Of a DNA stretch of 62,000 nt, positions 41,340 to 52,182 are shown one piece after another. Position 1 is the stretch's first letter, and every line of letters starts with the position of its first letter. The notes below the pieces were generated by a model, which ran no database searches, had not been told where the DNA came from, and was given only the letters and a program-made list of their open reading frames with translations. Source of the DNA: Symbiodinium natans (taxonomy: Eukaryota; Sar; Dinophyceae; Suessiales; Symbiodiniaceae); NCBI GenBank assembly GCA_905221605.1, contig CAJNDS010001935.1, forward strand, positions 227,501 through 289,500, given 5' to 3'. The position numbers were made by a program, and so were the translations under genes.

Positions 41340-42060
41340 GCACTTTATACTACCATTGTTGCTCCTTTGTCTCACTTACAGCCGCTTGACGGCTTGGGTG
41401 CGCCACCAAAGCGTCGCCAGGAGAACCTAGAGACGGCTGCTGAGGTTTGTCGAGATTTTCCCAGCCCCCGACAGGATATCTGCCGGAGAACCGCAAAAAC
41501 AGCTCACTGTCATGAGGCTCCCGGGCAGCTACTGCTACCAAGAGGCTGCCACTGCCAAGACGAGCCAGGGAAATACCTCGTTGGCTACTTCCCCGCAGCA
41601 AGGCATCATGTACGGTCCGGTGGTAACTTGCTACTTCGGTACCCATTCGACATGTGCGCAAACCGCGAGTTCTTATGTTGTCAGGACGTCTTCAGCTCTT
41701 CTACTGGCGGAAGGGCAACTCTGAACGTCAAACCCCTTCAACCAATCCGGAAGCCGAGCCGAGATATTTTATGGGCCCTTGGTACCTAAAACGAACAAAA
41801 TGGACCCTTCATCTTATTCCCCTGTTGAATCCCCTATGTATATACACCTTTGCTCAGCGCGCTCAGCATGCTGCCGTCCAAGTGGCTTTGCGGCTCTTGG
41901 GACTTTGCCTGGTCGGGGAGTGTGGGTCCTATTAAGGCATCGGAGTTTACTTTCGGAGTTTGTTGTGTATTCAACTTGCAGTTGAGGTATTTGTGTGAAG
42001 CTACAGCCACAGCTGCACACATCAGCCCTTGACCTCTCTATGGCATCTTTCACCTGCGAT
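41340..42060. other. unresolved stretch with overlapping open frames
   Basis: Plus frame 41367-41789 and minus frame 41350-41661 overlap completely; neither has a recognisable motif. Confidence 0.3.
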
Positions 42061-42072
42061 CGGTGTTCTGTC

Positions 42073-42143
42073 CCTAAACCCGAAACCCTAAACCCTGAAC
42101 TACCCTAAACCCTGAACCCTGAACCCTAAACCCTAAACCCTCC
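42073..42143 (+). repeat. CCCTAAA / CCCTGAA tract
   Basis: About nine units in three blocks. Confidence 0.9.
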
Positions 42144-42391
42144 AGGAGCACCAGTGGGTCAGCCTCGAGAGGCTGTTCTGAGCTTCTCGCGGGACGGCAA
42201 GTAATACCGAAGCCGAAGAGGAGGGTTTAGGGTTTAGGGATTTTGTTGCCACTAGGCAGCCTCGCAACCACACTGCAGGGATGCAAAAGGCCCACACCCG
42301 CCTCTGCGCCTTTGCTGCCGCAGCACTGAGCACGGGCATGGATTTCACCTCAGCCGAGCTTCGGCTTGTTCAGCAGTGCAAAAAAAAGCTT

Positions 42392-42488
42392 CCCAAAGCG
42401 TAATTAAGGGAATTTACCCTAAAGGAGATAGGGACCTTTAACATGATTTAAGGTATGTTGCTGAACTAAGGGGTATTGGGCTCTGTGG
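42392..42488. mobile_element. hairpin element family A, copy 8 (degenerate)
   Basis: CCCAAAGCGTAATTAAGG ... GGGCTCTGTGG; 97 bp; no clear flanking duplication. Confidence 0.65.
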
Positions 42489-42651
42489 CTTCGAGAGCAG
42501 GGCCAGCCTGCTGGTTCGTGTCGCAAGAGGCAGGAGCTTCACAGTGCCATTCCCGGGCGTAAACCGAAAAAAAACATTTTCCGTGAAAAAAGGCAAGTTT
42601 CGAAAGCTACCCCGACATCTCTGCTTGTCGGCAAGTCGGCTTGCACTGCTA

Positions 42652-42764
42652 CCCAAAGAGCTCAATACCCCTCAATTAAGGAATACACCTCAAAATGTAT
42701 AGGGATCCTTCATCATATGATTTAAGGCATAATTCCTTAATTAGGGGGTATTAGGCTCTCTGGG
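42652..42764. mobile_element. hairpin element family A, copy 9
   Basis: CCCAAAGAGCTC ... AGGCTCTCTGGG, 113 bp; flanks TA and CT, no duplication. Confidence 0.8.
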
Positions 42765-43789
42765 CTTTCTGCATGGCGTGCAGTAATTCCGGCCCAGCCG
42801 CCGGTGCCGTATCCTTCCGCTCCTTCTTTGTTGCTGAGGTAGCCTCCGAAGCCTGAGCTTGCGACCAGCAGCCAGCATGCAAGGTTTCAGAACCCTTTAA
42901 AGCACGGGGTTCGGTGACTGGAGATACTTGACTTGACCTTCAAACCAGACCAAACAGAAAAAAATGACCGGTCAAACGAGCAAGCACGCGCGCCTTCCCA
43001 GCAACATGAGCTCATCGGTACCCAACAGGTCTGCAACAGCCTCTGATTAGGACAACCGGATCCGAAGAACTGGGCCCCCAGCTGTCTCAGGCCCGTTCGT
43101 CTCGCCCTGAACGAAGTCGTGCAAGGGTTGGAGGGCTTTAGCAAGCTTTTCGGGCCTGCTATGCCCCGGGTTATCAGCACAAGCATGCCCAATCGATGAT
43201 TATGATCACATACCCGCTCATTCCATGCCGGAGCGCACCATCACGTGCATATGAAGCCAAGCTCCCAAGCCGCGTAAGGGCTGTGAGAGCACTTGCAAGC
43301 TCAGCTGTTGCAGACAGGTGGGATGCCCCGCATTTTTGCTACGCACATGGAGATCGAAAGTTTTTCAACACGGATGATCATCAATGTACTCATGCGTCCT
43401 GGTCTCGGCTGGGCTGAGGTGAATAAACTTCAAGAAGTTTGTCTAAGAAACCTGTATTATATCCTAAGCCGATACCCCTGAAACTGCATGAAAGGCTCAT
43501 ATAAGGGAGTCTAAGGGAAGGATGTGGCCATACCCCTTGTTTTCGTTTAAGGGGGATGCCTAGGGGTATGTTGAATATTTCTTAGATTTTGGCTGCTAGC
43601 CACCCCCTTCATTCTGCATCCCCGGCATCTTAATTCTTGACAACCTAACCCTCAACCCTCAACCCTAAACCCTAAACCCAAGGTGCGTTTTGATCACCAT
43701 CGAAAGATAGATCCCGCGGGATGACGACGCCTGGGGCATCGGATACAGGACGATACAAGAGCTTGGGGGGGAACCAAGTCGGCTTCCGA

Positions 43790-43828
43790 GGGTTTAGGGT
43801 TTAGGGTTTAGGGTTTAGGGTTTAGGAC
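43790..43828 (-). repeat. TTTAGGG tract
   Basis: Five units. Confidence 0.9.
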
Positions 43829-43829
43829 T

Positions 43830-45000
43830 AGGATATCTAAAATGAATGCATACATTTATGTACATCTGTGGTCTCGAAACCTCTGTAAATAGCGTGTGCG
43901 ATTATGACACGATGTTTCGAACATCTGAACCCGATTCCTGAAAAGGGCAGATCTCTCCTGGTCAGCAGCCCCTTGGGTTATCCCCTTTATTCCCCCCTTC
44001 CATGAAGAACCCTACAATAAACCCTATACCCTGAGTAGCAAAAAAAAACACAACACGAAACTTGAAACCTCCAGCAAGAATCTCAGAACCCCGTTGGCTG
44101 TGATGTTGCTTTGCTTTTCCTCGAGTTTTTCTGTTGGGATTTTTGCCTCGCTAATTTCAACTACAACCACCACTCCAAGGGTTTGGGGTTTAGGTTTCTT
44201 AGTGATCCAGTAACCTGGGGGAATTTCAGGTTAACCTTTGGGATTTTATAGGGATTAGAATACCCAAAAAGGTGCTCTACTACGAAGGGTTTATAGGGTT
44301 TAGGGACACTTTCTGGTGGGATACGCATGATGGGCGAGGCGGGCGAGGAGAAGGTTTAGTCTAAATTCTAACAACCCCACACTGAGGGTGGGGAACAAAC
44401 AAACTCAAAAGCAACAAAACGAGTTCTGAGACTCGTCTGGTTTGTTGGTTCTTAGCACCCCTACTGAGCAGATAGTTGCCAGTACTATTCCTGGACAAAG
44501 CAAACCCACCACCTCGAGCGGAAAATAGGGGTTTGTTTTTACACAAGTTCAACCTCTGCTTTTTCCCCATTCCCACAAAGCAAGACATGCATCACGCGCA
44601 ACATTAAGGGAGGTTTGGGGCTGAGCCCCTGCTTAATCTCATTATGTGTGTCAAGGACTTTGAGTTGTGAGTTTGACACTTGGGGCGGGCCGGTCCAAGA
44701 CAGCGATTAAGACCTTGCTTCAATAAGTGCTGATCATGAAAGTAAAGGAGAAAATGACTAGAACAAACCCTCACTACAAAATAAGAAGCTGGCCCAAATT
44801 AATGTAGGCACTTTTGTTGGCGCAACGGTTGTCTCAGTAGCTGTCTGTCCTTCATTGTCTTCCCATATCCCTGCCATTGAAACAATGTGACCGAACATGC
44901 CATAAAAAAATATAGAGCTGACCTCCAAGTATGTGAATCAAGTCACTCCCTGAATCTGAAACCACACGCACTCCCCAGCTGAAAACTTCATCCCTGCAAG
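43830..45000. other. unresolved, relatively AT-rich stretch
   Basis: Contains an E-family copy (44208-44286) and no defensible exon. Confidence 0.35.
44208..44286. mobile_element. element family E copy
   Basis: GTAACCTGGGGGAATTTCAG ... CCCAAAAAGGTGCTCTACTAC; AACCTTTGGGATT internal word shared with 50466-50535. Confidence 0.55.
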
Positions 45001-45255
45001 GGCCTTGGGTTTAGGGTTTAGGGCTAGCGTTTAGAGGCGACTTCCCAGAAATCCCCCCCCCCCCCCCCAAACTTCCAAGCCACAATACTCCAAAAGCACC
45101 CAAACCTCAACCATGGGCTGCTTGGGCTGCTTCAGCCCCAAAACGTTAAACCCTTACACCCGAAACCCGATAAACCCTAAAACCTTAAACTCTATACTCC
45201 TAAACCTTAAACCCTTAAGCCGCCCTTTGCGTCAGGCTTTTGCCTAGAAACCTTA

Positions 45256-45370
45256 CCCAAAGAGCCCAACACCCCTTGATTAAGCAATAAACCTCAAATC
45301 ATATTAAGGGTCCCTATAAAAATTTAGAGTATATTCCTTAATTGAGGGGCATAATTAAAGGGCTTTCTGG
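45256..45370. mobile_element. hairpin element family A, copy 10
   Basis: CCCAAAGAGCCC ... GGGCTTTCTGG, 115 bp, flanked by TA/TA. A TTTCTAG|G acceptor lies just beyond on the minus strand. Confidence 0.82.
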
Positions 45371-45549
45371 TACACCTTACGTCCGAAGCGCCTTCCTTTG
45401 CCAGCTCGGAAGCTGCCCAAGCCTCGATCTGCGCGACCCACTCCTGTTTCCAAGGGTTTACGGTTTAGGGTTTTGGGGTTTTTAGGTGTTTTTTTGCCTC
45501 CCGCCTAGCTGAACGACAGTCCACTTCACAGGGTGCGGGTTTAGGGTAC

Positions 45550-46016
45550 AGGGCTCTCTTGGCAAAGAAGTTGGGTGTTCCGCTCTTGACCGGAGGAAAC
45601 TGACGGAGTTGCCAGCCATGGATGTCTTCACCCTGTTGCCCAAAGAGCCCAATATTGCTTAATTAAGGAATATTCCTTACATCATATTAAGGATCCCTGT
45701 ATGATTTAAGGAATATTCCTTAATTAAGCAATATTGGGCTCTTTGGGTGCATGCTCCAGCTTGACCTGTACCTTCGTCCAGACCTGACAGTAACCTAGGA
45801 GTAAAATCAAAAGGGTACCCTTTTGTGGTGCAAAAGGAGCCTAGAAGGGAACCTGTACCCTACAAAAGGGAATAAGGGCCTACTCTCGGTCCTAGTCGTG
45901 GATGCGCTCATGTATCTCGTGGCTCCAGCTGAAGAGCAAGAAGGCTGCTTGCTGTCTATTGAGGCAAGAGGGCATCTGAAAGATGGACCAGCTTTGACGC
46001 TGAGCAGCACAATCAA
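45550..46016 (-). CDS. unassigned gene, three exons separated by two element-introns
   Basis: Exon a ends at 45884 (…RYMSASTTRTE plus one base) before a GT donor; its 5' limit is unclear (open to 46016, or from TTTCAG| at about 45970). Exon b (45751-45794) reads YCQVWTKVQVKLEH. Exon c (45550-45632) reads GEDIHGWQLRQFPPVKSGTP then NFFAKRA, before a GT donor that leads into a short CCCTAAA string. All three stay in one frame. Intron a-b (45795-45883) is a family E element; intron b-c (45633-45750) is family A copy 11 plus about nine bases, with a GC donor and AG|G acceptor. Coding-like but unrecognised. Confidence 0.42.
45639..45747. mobile_element. hairpin element family A, copy 11 (near-perfect palindrome)
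   Basis: Arms of about 41 bp are exact inverted repeats (CCCAAAGAGCCCAATATTGC...), 109 bp in all, flanked by TG/TG. The best-preserved and so probably youngest copy. It forms almost the whole of a putative GC-AG intron. Confidence 0.93.
45791..45888. mobile_element. element family E, intron-forming copy 1
   Basis: Minus-strand reading starts GAGAGTAGGCCCTTATTCCC and ends TTTTACTCCTAG|GTTAC; the GT within GAGTAGG and the AG within CCTAG serve as splice sites. Confidence 0.6.
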
Positions 46017-46589
46017 ATTACAACGTGCCTACCCCTAGTGACCGTGCCTGGGGCCCTCGGTCGCTTTTCGGTTTAGGGTTTAGGGTGCAGATGGGTTGTG
46101 GGGTTCTTGTTTGGTGCTTGTCGCTTCGGGTTGGCATTCTGAGCATTGCTTGGGCAGGGTCTTTCGAGCCATTCGGATCGAGAACAGCGGAAGCCTAACA
46201 TCTGGGCCCGGGTGAACATGAATTGGTGTGCAGGGGGCCACTTGCAAAGACCTCCTCTCGTTTGATGCCATTTGAAACCAGGGGTCGTTGCTACGTTTGC
46301 AAGCAGGTCGAGGCCGAACCACAGCTAGGCCCAAGGTCCTTCTTGTCACCGAGTGCCAGCCCATGCTTCTCACGCTCTCGCAGAGCTAGGCTGTGCCTGA
46401 CCAGGCGGACCTCAGAGCAATTTAATCACTTTCAGCTGCCATGGGGCCATGGGCTCGCACTTACAACTCGGATGACTCGGACAAACCCGTCGGGGGAGTG
46501 AGAAGTCAGCCTACTCCGAGACCGCGGCATGCCGCAACCTGGGCCTGGTGGGAGGTAGCCGGAACGAAGGGAGACAGTTCTTGACCAGA

Positions 46590-46637
46590 CCCTGACAACC
46601 CTGAACCCTAAGCCCTAAACCCTAAACCCTAAACCCG
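46590..46637 (+). repeat. CCCTAAA tract
   Basis: Five units. Confidence 0.9.
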
Positions 46638-46639
46638 AA

Positions 46640-48060
46640 GATCCGAAGGCGAGTGGCTAGGCATGAGAGCTTTCTGGCGCCGATGGCGCGGTGGTAGTAG
46701 CCTGTCAGGGAGTGGCTTCTGATGTTTGGCTGGAGAGGAGTGCCGTCTCTGCAATACTAGTGTTATTGTGGTTGCTGTTGCTGTTCCTACTGCGATGACT
46801 GAGGACTAATCGGAGTACTGCTACTATTGCTGTTACGATTTCCACTATTGCGACTACGATTGTTATCTTATCTTGTCGCTAATTACTTTTCGCATCTTTT
46901 CGCTATGATGTTTACGGCTAGAGACTTGATGCAAGAACCGGTATGCACGACAAGCAGTAGGTCACTGATACCGCATCGGTGTCCTCGACATTGGCTCGGA
47001 GGCTCTGTGACCCTGAACTATACACATATTGTACACGTATACATATACATACATATGTGTAGTTACATACTTATATACATATATACATATGTATTGCCCG
47101 AGGTTTGAACTGGATCATTCCATCAGGGCTCGTTGCCACTGTGAGTACGGGTCGGGTCAAACAATGCGTTAAAATCGTTCACCAAGGTTGCTCTCGGAAA
47201 GTAGTCGCACTCCTTGCCTACTCATGGCAGGCCATTGTAGCAACTTTTGTCTTGCAAGGGCACGGACGACCATTATATACTCCCCGTCCGTAACTAGTTT
47301 AATAGTCAGTATAAGATTTGAGTGTACCATCGGAAGGAGGCTATGGAGCAGTGCCGAAGGGGTGAAACAAACACAAGAGGGTTGACATGTACTTGCAATA
47401 TCGGCCAACGAATGCTTGACATCCCAACGAAAAGGGTCTGAGCAAAGAACTCTCATTGCGCTCCATCGATCTCCAGCCACAAGGATCTTCCTTCCAGCAG
47501 AGTGTCGGCGGCAGTCTTACTCAAGACCAACAACTGACGCGAGCTTCTGACAAGGACTGCTTGCATTCGCGAAAAAAACACCCCTAAAGACATTGTGAGT
47601 CCAGCTGGGTATGCGGCATGCTGGTCGAACAGTGTCTGACAATGATCCGCATGTCGCAGCGGCATATAAGACTAGCCCGGTGCACCCGATCTTCTGGCAT
47701 AGAACATGGACGATTTTCAGCCTGAACCTTTTCAGGATTTGCTCAGAAGAAGCGCTCCTTCACCTGGGCCAAGATCTCGGTGCTGCTTCGTCTTGCCGCC
47801 TACCAGAGGCCCGAGGTTTTGGAGGTTGGTAAGCTTCAGATCGCCGGCTTTTGCTCTGGCTGCTCATGAAGGGGCTTGCAGGACACTTGCCCCAGTCAGA
47901 CCCGCTGCCGAAACCCCAAGGCCTGAAGGGTTTGCGTATTTGGGGTGTGGGTAGAGCGCTGTGTCTTGGGCGTTCCCCCTAACTCGACTCGACAAACCAG
48001 TCATGCTGGAAATCTGAAGCCCCCAGCGGCCCCAAGCCGGAACTCGCTCTAAGCCCTTAA
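46640..48060. other. unresolved stretch
   Basis: Contains a TA-rich microsatellite (47025-47095) and minus-strand coding-like blocks (about 47453-47560 reading VLSKTAADTLLEGRSLWLEI, and 47169-47260), which may belong to one gene but could not be joined. Confidence 0.3.
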
Positions 48061-48090
48061 CATTTAGGGTTTAGGGTTTAGGGTTTCGGG
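48060..48090 (-). repeat. TTTAGGG tract just beyond a GA donor
   Basis: On the minus strand it is CCCGAAACCCTAAA, beginning two bases after the GA donor of the exon 48093-48197. Confidence 0.8.
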
Positions 48091-48092
48091 TC

Positions 48093-48197
48093 TTGCGTCT
48101 TCAGCCAGAACAGGACAGCGGCAGAGAAAAGCGAGGTAAAGCTCTGCCGGCTGCAGGCGGGGATCCCAGCATGCCAACTCTCACGATGCGACATTTC
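48093..48197 (-). CDS. unassigned internal exon between a family A element and a telomere-like tract
   Basis: Begins after GCTGAG|G (48198-48199), only nine bases beyond the end of family A copy 12, and reads 35 whole codons: EMSHRESWHAGIPACSRQSF then a hydrophobic TSLFSAAVLFWLKTQ, to a GA donor followed by CCCGAAACCCTAAA repeats. Single possible membrane segment. Not recognised. Confidence 0.35.
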
Positions 48198-48207
48198 CTC
48201 AGCCCTC

Positions 48208-48316
48208 CCCAAAGAGCCCAATATTGCTTAATTAAGGAATATACCTTAAATCATATTAAGGATCCCTATAAGATTTCAGGAATATTCCTTAATTAAGCAA
48301 TGTTGGGCTCTTTGGG
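48208..48316. mobile_element. hairpin element family A, copy 12
   Basis: CCCAAAGAGCCCAATATTGC ... GGGCTCTTTGGG, 109 bp, flanked by TC/TC; very close to copy 11. Confidence 0.92.
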
Positions 48317-48456
48317 TCAAAACCCTGTTGATGAACCAAGCGTTTGGAAGCTGGACTTGAAACCCTAAGCTTTAGACCCCAAGCCCTGTAAACCCACTAC
48401 TCGAAATCCCTCTAGAATGAACAACGAACAACGCAAAAAAAAACCCTTAAACTTGA

Positions 48457-48836
48457 TAGCCCAGCAACCACATTATGATAAGGGCACCCTTTTTAGGGGT
48501 TGGTATACTTTATGAGGGAATCTTGATCCCCCAGTTTAACCCTGAACCCGATAAACTACAAACCCTAAACCCGAAACCCCAAACCCCAAACCCTAAAACC
48601 CTAAAACCCTCTCTCTCTCTCTCTCTCTCGCAGACTCGGGAATCCGTCAAAAAACCCTAAAACCCTAAAACCCTAAAACCCTAAAACCCTAAAACCCTAA
48701 AACCCTAAAACCCTAAAACCCTAAAACCCTAAAACCCTAAAACCCTAAAACCCTAAAACCCTAAAACCCTAAAACCCTAAACCCTAAACCCTAAACCCTA
48801 AACCCTACACGGCAAAAGGGCACCACTGGGCCACCT
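48457..48836. mobile_element. element family F, copy 2, with expanded telomere-like array
   Basis: Outer TAGCCCAGCAACCA and AGGGCACCACTGGGC match copy 1 (28779-28985). Between them: AAGGGCACCCTTTTT, a (CT)n run (48609-48629) and about 220 bp of telomere-like repeat. Confidence 0.65.
48651..48806 (+). repeat. homogeneous CCCTAAAA octamer array switching to CCCTAAA
   Basis: About sixteen consecutive eight-base units (48652-48779), then four heptamers. The octamer equals the Chlamydomonas-type TTTTAGGG telomere unit and is not arrayed elsewhere in the window. Confidence 0.97.
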
Positions 48837-48900
48837 GATAGGAGCCCCCTGGAGGCGGCTGGGTGGCCAAGATGGCCTGCGGCTTAGGGGGGAAGAATGG

Positions 48901-48990
48901 GGTTTAGGTTTAGGGTTTAGGGGTTTAGGGGTTTAGTTAGGGGTTTAGGGGTTTAGGGGTTTAGGGTTTAGGGTTAAGGGTTTAGGGTTT
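48901..48990 (-). repeat. TTTAGGG / GGGGTTTA tract
   Basis: Units of seven and eight bases mixed. Confidence 0.9.
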
Positions 48991-49534
48991 AGGGCTTCGG
49001 TTGAGGCTTTCCTGGAACCAGGGTTCATGGAACCAAAGTGGAACCATTATCAATGTCAACCTTTTTCTTTGCTTTTTTGGAGAATACCACAAAGGCTACT
49101 TAGTGCGGCTTCTGAGATTTTGGCTGACGCGGCCTCGGAGCACTGGCAGGGCTCAAGACTTTTACCTGTGGGGTTGAGGGGGGGGGGGGGGTTCTGATGG
49201 GATGCATAAGGAGGAGGAGGGGGGAATTGTTGATGCATCGCTCGGGTTCGCTTCATGCTGCCTTTAGCTTGGAGTGTCCCCAGGTTGCGCACAACGTCCA
49301 GCAGTGGATCGAAGCCCTCCACCTGTTAGAGGAAGCTCCATACACTGCAAATGACAGCTAAGCACAAAGAGGATGTCACGCTTTCGACTCTTTGGCACAG
49401 AAAGCCGTGACAACTCGGTGAAACAGCTAGAAACTCACAGACCGAGGGAAGAAGCCGTCGGTCAAAGAGCAATAGCTTCTGCAGCCCATCTTTCCCGATG
49501 CCCAGGCTGTGGGACGATGGGCATTCTTGTTCGG

Positions 49535-50350
49535 CTAAGTGGATGGATACCGGACATCATCTTCGTTCAAGCCGGATCGGCAAAAGCCCCGGGGTGGAAC
49601 AGGGTCTGGCATGGGCGCTTCGGCCGCCACGGCCATAGCAAACACGGCCTCCGGGCAAGTCCCCTCCCATGGAATGGGCTCCCTCTGACAGTTGCCATTG
49701 CACTGATCGCTGAGCAAAGCCACGTCCTCTGCTTCACAAACAAACTCGAGCGCGGATACCTCGGAATGGATTCGGCCTTTCCGTGGCCCTGGGGGATACA
49801 GCCCCAGCTCGCGGAAGATGCGGTAAAACGTCCATGCGGAGATGCACAAGGCTGTTTGCAAGGACAGCGACGCCAACAGCAGACACTCCCACACTCCCAG
49901 GAATCCAAGGATGCTAGGAGCACCCTCATCCAGCAGCGGAGCCTGTGAGATGCGCTGCCACCCCCCTCCTGGGAAGATGTCAATGACCAGGGCGCCCCAC
50001 GTGCACGTTGCAGAGGTCAGAATCAGGGTTAGGAGAGAGCCCAGACAGCGCCGATTCACACAGGCACCCAAGCTGTGGGTAGCAAACACTGGAAGGGAAC
50101 CCATGGACACCAGGCAGTTTGCCGCCGATGTCAGGATCTGGGCGGTCAGCTCCAAGCCACCAGGGCTCGGGAAAACCTTTGCAGCCAAGAGTCGGAGAAT
50201 TTCCACTAATATCAGGCCAAGGATGCAGCAGCGAGATCGGAAAAGCGGGACCCGGGCTCTTTCTGGAACGTCCCAGCTCTCCGATTTCGGAAAGTCGGAC
50301 GACAAAATCTTGCCATCGGGAGTGGGCCCCTTCTCCTCAGGCTGCAGATC
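49535..50350 (-). CDS. multi-pass membrane protein, large 3' exon
   Basis: An open frame of 271 codons follows CACTAG|G (50351-50352) and ends at TGA 49535-49537. No ATG occurs before the first membrane segment, so the start lies in an upstream exon. Four hydrophobic stretches at about 42-60, 66-90, 102-125 and 146-174 are followed by a soluble, acidic tail with several cysteines (EFVCEAEDVALLSDQCNGNC). Topology would put the tail on one side of a membrane; no transporter or receptor signature seen. A family E copy (50466-50535) lies upstream in the presumed intron. Length, hydrophobic pattern and absence of stops make coding likely; function unknown. Confidence 0.5.
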   Translation of the reverse strand, partial: DLQPEEKGPTPDGKILSSDFPKSESWDVPERARVPLFRSRCCILGLILVEILRLLAAKVFPSPGGLELTAQILTSAANCLVSMGSLPVFATHSLGACVNRRCLGSLLTLILTSATCTWGALVIDIFPGGGWQRISQAPLLDEGAPSILGFLGVWECLLLASLSLQTALCISAWTFYRIFRELGLYPPGPRKGRIHSEVSALEFVCEAEDVALLSDQCNGNCQREPIPWEGTCPEAVFAMAVAAEAPMPDPVPPRGFCRSGLNEDDVRYPST

Positions 50351-50465
50351 CTAGTGACACATCTCTGAACCCTGCCTTCTCCTCCTGCCAACCTAGCCCC
50401 AAAGCCAGGACCCCGATCCCAAAATCCCAAAAACCGCCCATTCGCCTCCGAGAAAAATACTCAGT

Positions 50466-50535
50466 TGAACCTTTGGGATTATAAGGGGATTATACTACAC
50501 CCCAAAAAGGTTAAAGGTCACCTACTCTACTACTA
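50466..50535. mobile_element. element family E copy
   Basis: GAACCTTTGGGATTATAAGG ... CCCCAAAAAGGTTAAAGGTC ACCTACTCTACTACTAG (inverted ACCTTT words). Confidence 0.6.
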
Positions 50536-50649
50536 GACAAAAAGCTGAAATCACCTACTCTCCCACAGGAGTCAAGGCTCCGGGGGCACTCGCAGGCCGG
50601 CCCCTCTCTCCACATGTCTCTCCTTGGCCTCGGGAATATTCACAGCTGC

Positions 50650-50775
50650 TTTGAGTAGGGGATAGGTTTATAGGGACCCTTGGGGGAAAAGACCCTCTGA
50701 ATAAGGTCCCTCTTTACGAGAGCCAGAAGAGGGTTAAGAAGGGTTCCCTTTCAAGGGTCCCCCTTATCCTACCTA
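50650..50775. mobile_element. element family G, copy 1
   Basis: TAGGGACCCTTGGGGGAAAA ... AGAAGGGTTCCCTTTCAAGG GTCCC, with ACCCTCTGAATAAGGTCCC inside; matches 58970-59125 but lacks its telomere-like tract. Confidence 0.65.
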
Positions 50776-50994
50776 GGATTGAGTCTGTTCACAGGGGGAG
50801 TTCCGAGCTTTGATGTGCCGGAGCCCTTTTGCCATATCCTGGAAGGCGAATTGAGATGCAGCTAGCTGTGAGAACAACTCAAGAGCAACCGAAACAGAAA
50901 GATCAGAACTGAACGAAGCTTGAACGAAACACAGCAGAAACTTGCATTCAAGCTTCTTAAAATGGTGAGTGCCGAGCACTTTAATCCACTTCAT
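50773..50994 (-). CDS. small unassigned ORF
   Basis: 73 codons from ATG (50992-50994) to TAG. Starts MKWIKVLGTHHFKKLECKFL; the second half (SVSVALELFSQLAASQFAFQ and on) is strongly amphipathic and coding-like. May be two exons or the last exon of a larger gene, since its stop lies at the edge of family G copy 1. Not recognised. Confidence 0.35.
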   Translation of the reverse strand: MKWIKVLGTHHFKKLECKFLLCFVQASFSSDLSVSVALELFSQLAASQFAFQDMAKGLRHIKARNSPCEQTQS

Positions 50995-51496
50995 GTCACC
51001 TAGAAACGAAGCACCGCTACGTACTTAAAGGTTTAGCAGGTCCAAACACGACACCGCTACATACTTGAAGGCTTGGCAGGTATAAACAGGCATCTAGGAT
51101 CCAGCTCCTTTGCTGAATCTGCTGCTTGTGTCTTCAACCTGTTCAAATGTTGCTCGCAGACCTCGAATCGCCTGAGCTACACTTCATGGGGCTCGCTGCA
51201 ATACTTTAAGCTTAGCTAAGTTGAGTGCTGCATGGCTTTGACTGAAGCCAACCCAGAACCTGGCAACAGTTGCATTCTTGCAGCCTCATTTTGCATACTG
51301 CAAACAAAACTTGTCTTGGACATCGGACGCCCCCTCTAGAGTTGCAGGATGGGGGGTGCACCTGCGCGACAACTTGCGTGTACTTCTTTCTGCGAGAATG
51401 TAGCAGATGTTGTGTTGAGTGGTTATGCAATGGGCAATGGCTCATCGTCGCCCACATTCATTTTGATGCGAATGGCTGAGCGTTCCGTCCGCAGCC

Positions 51497-51551
51497 TAAA
51501 ACCCTAAACCCTAAACCCTGAACCCTGAACCCTAAACCCTAAACCCTAAAA
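51497..51551 (+). repeat. CCCTAAA tract
   Basis: Seven units, two CCCTGAA. Confidence 0.95.
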
Positions 51552-51689
51552 TGAGACTAAGGGGACATCCAAGAAGCCACTTTCCCCAGTCTCCAGTTCC
51601 AGTCCACGTCCGGCGGATGCGGCGCTGGCGGAATGACCACCATGGCAGCTTGGTTTGTATGTTTACATGTGCTATTTGTTGACTAAACT

Positions 51690-51790
51690 TCTATATATAT
51701 ATATGTGTGTGAAATGTATACATATGTATGTAAATACAGAATAACATAAAGATATATATGTATATGTATGTATGTATATATTATGTAATT
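51690..51790. repeat. TATA/GTAT microsatellite
   Basis: TATATATATATGTGTGTG and ATGTATATGTATGTATG runs. Confidence 0.85.
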
Positions 51791-51949
51791 ATATCGATAT
51801 TTGGTAATCTTGGGGTCGGTCACGATGCTCACAAAGGTTCACGGAGTTTACGGTTTAGGGGTGCACGGAGGGGTCTCATGGCTTCATGGCTTCATGGTTG
51901 CACGTCGTCAGCGTCGAAAGGATTATTACAGGGCTTGGCTGTTGCAGGA

Positions 51950-52046
51950 GGGTTTAGGGTTTAGGGGTTTAGGGGCTATTAGGGGATATTAGGGGTTATT
52001 AGGGTTTATTAGGGGTTATTAGGGGTTATTAGGGGTTTAGGGTTGG
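51950..52046 (-). repeat. TTTAGGG tract passing into TTATTAGGGG array
   Basis: Two heptamers, then about six decamer units TTATTAGGGG, then TTTAGGG again; shows heptamer and decamer arrays intergrading. Confidence 0.9.
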
Positions 52047-52182
52047 GGTGCGGATGACAACCTCCAAGGCGCAGGAAGGGTTTTTACTCTCGAAAATTTG
52101 AGCCCGGACGGCGCGTGAAGATAAACAAAGTGTTTCTGAGAGTGACAAACACTGTACATGAGATGAGGGTCATGCCACATAC

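Noticed and set aside
48577-48990. A true chromosome end
   Set aside because: Unique sequence continues on both sides and similar tracts occur throughout in both orientations.
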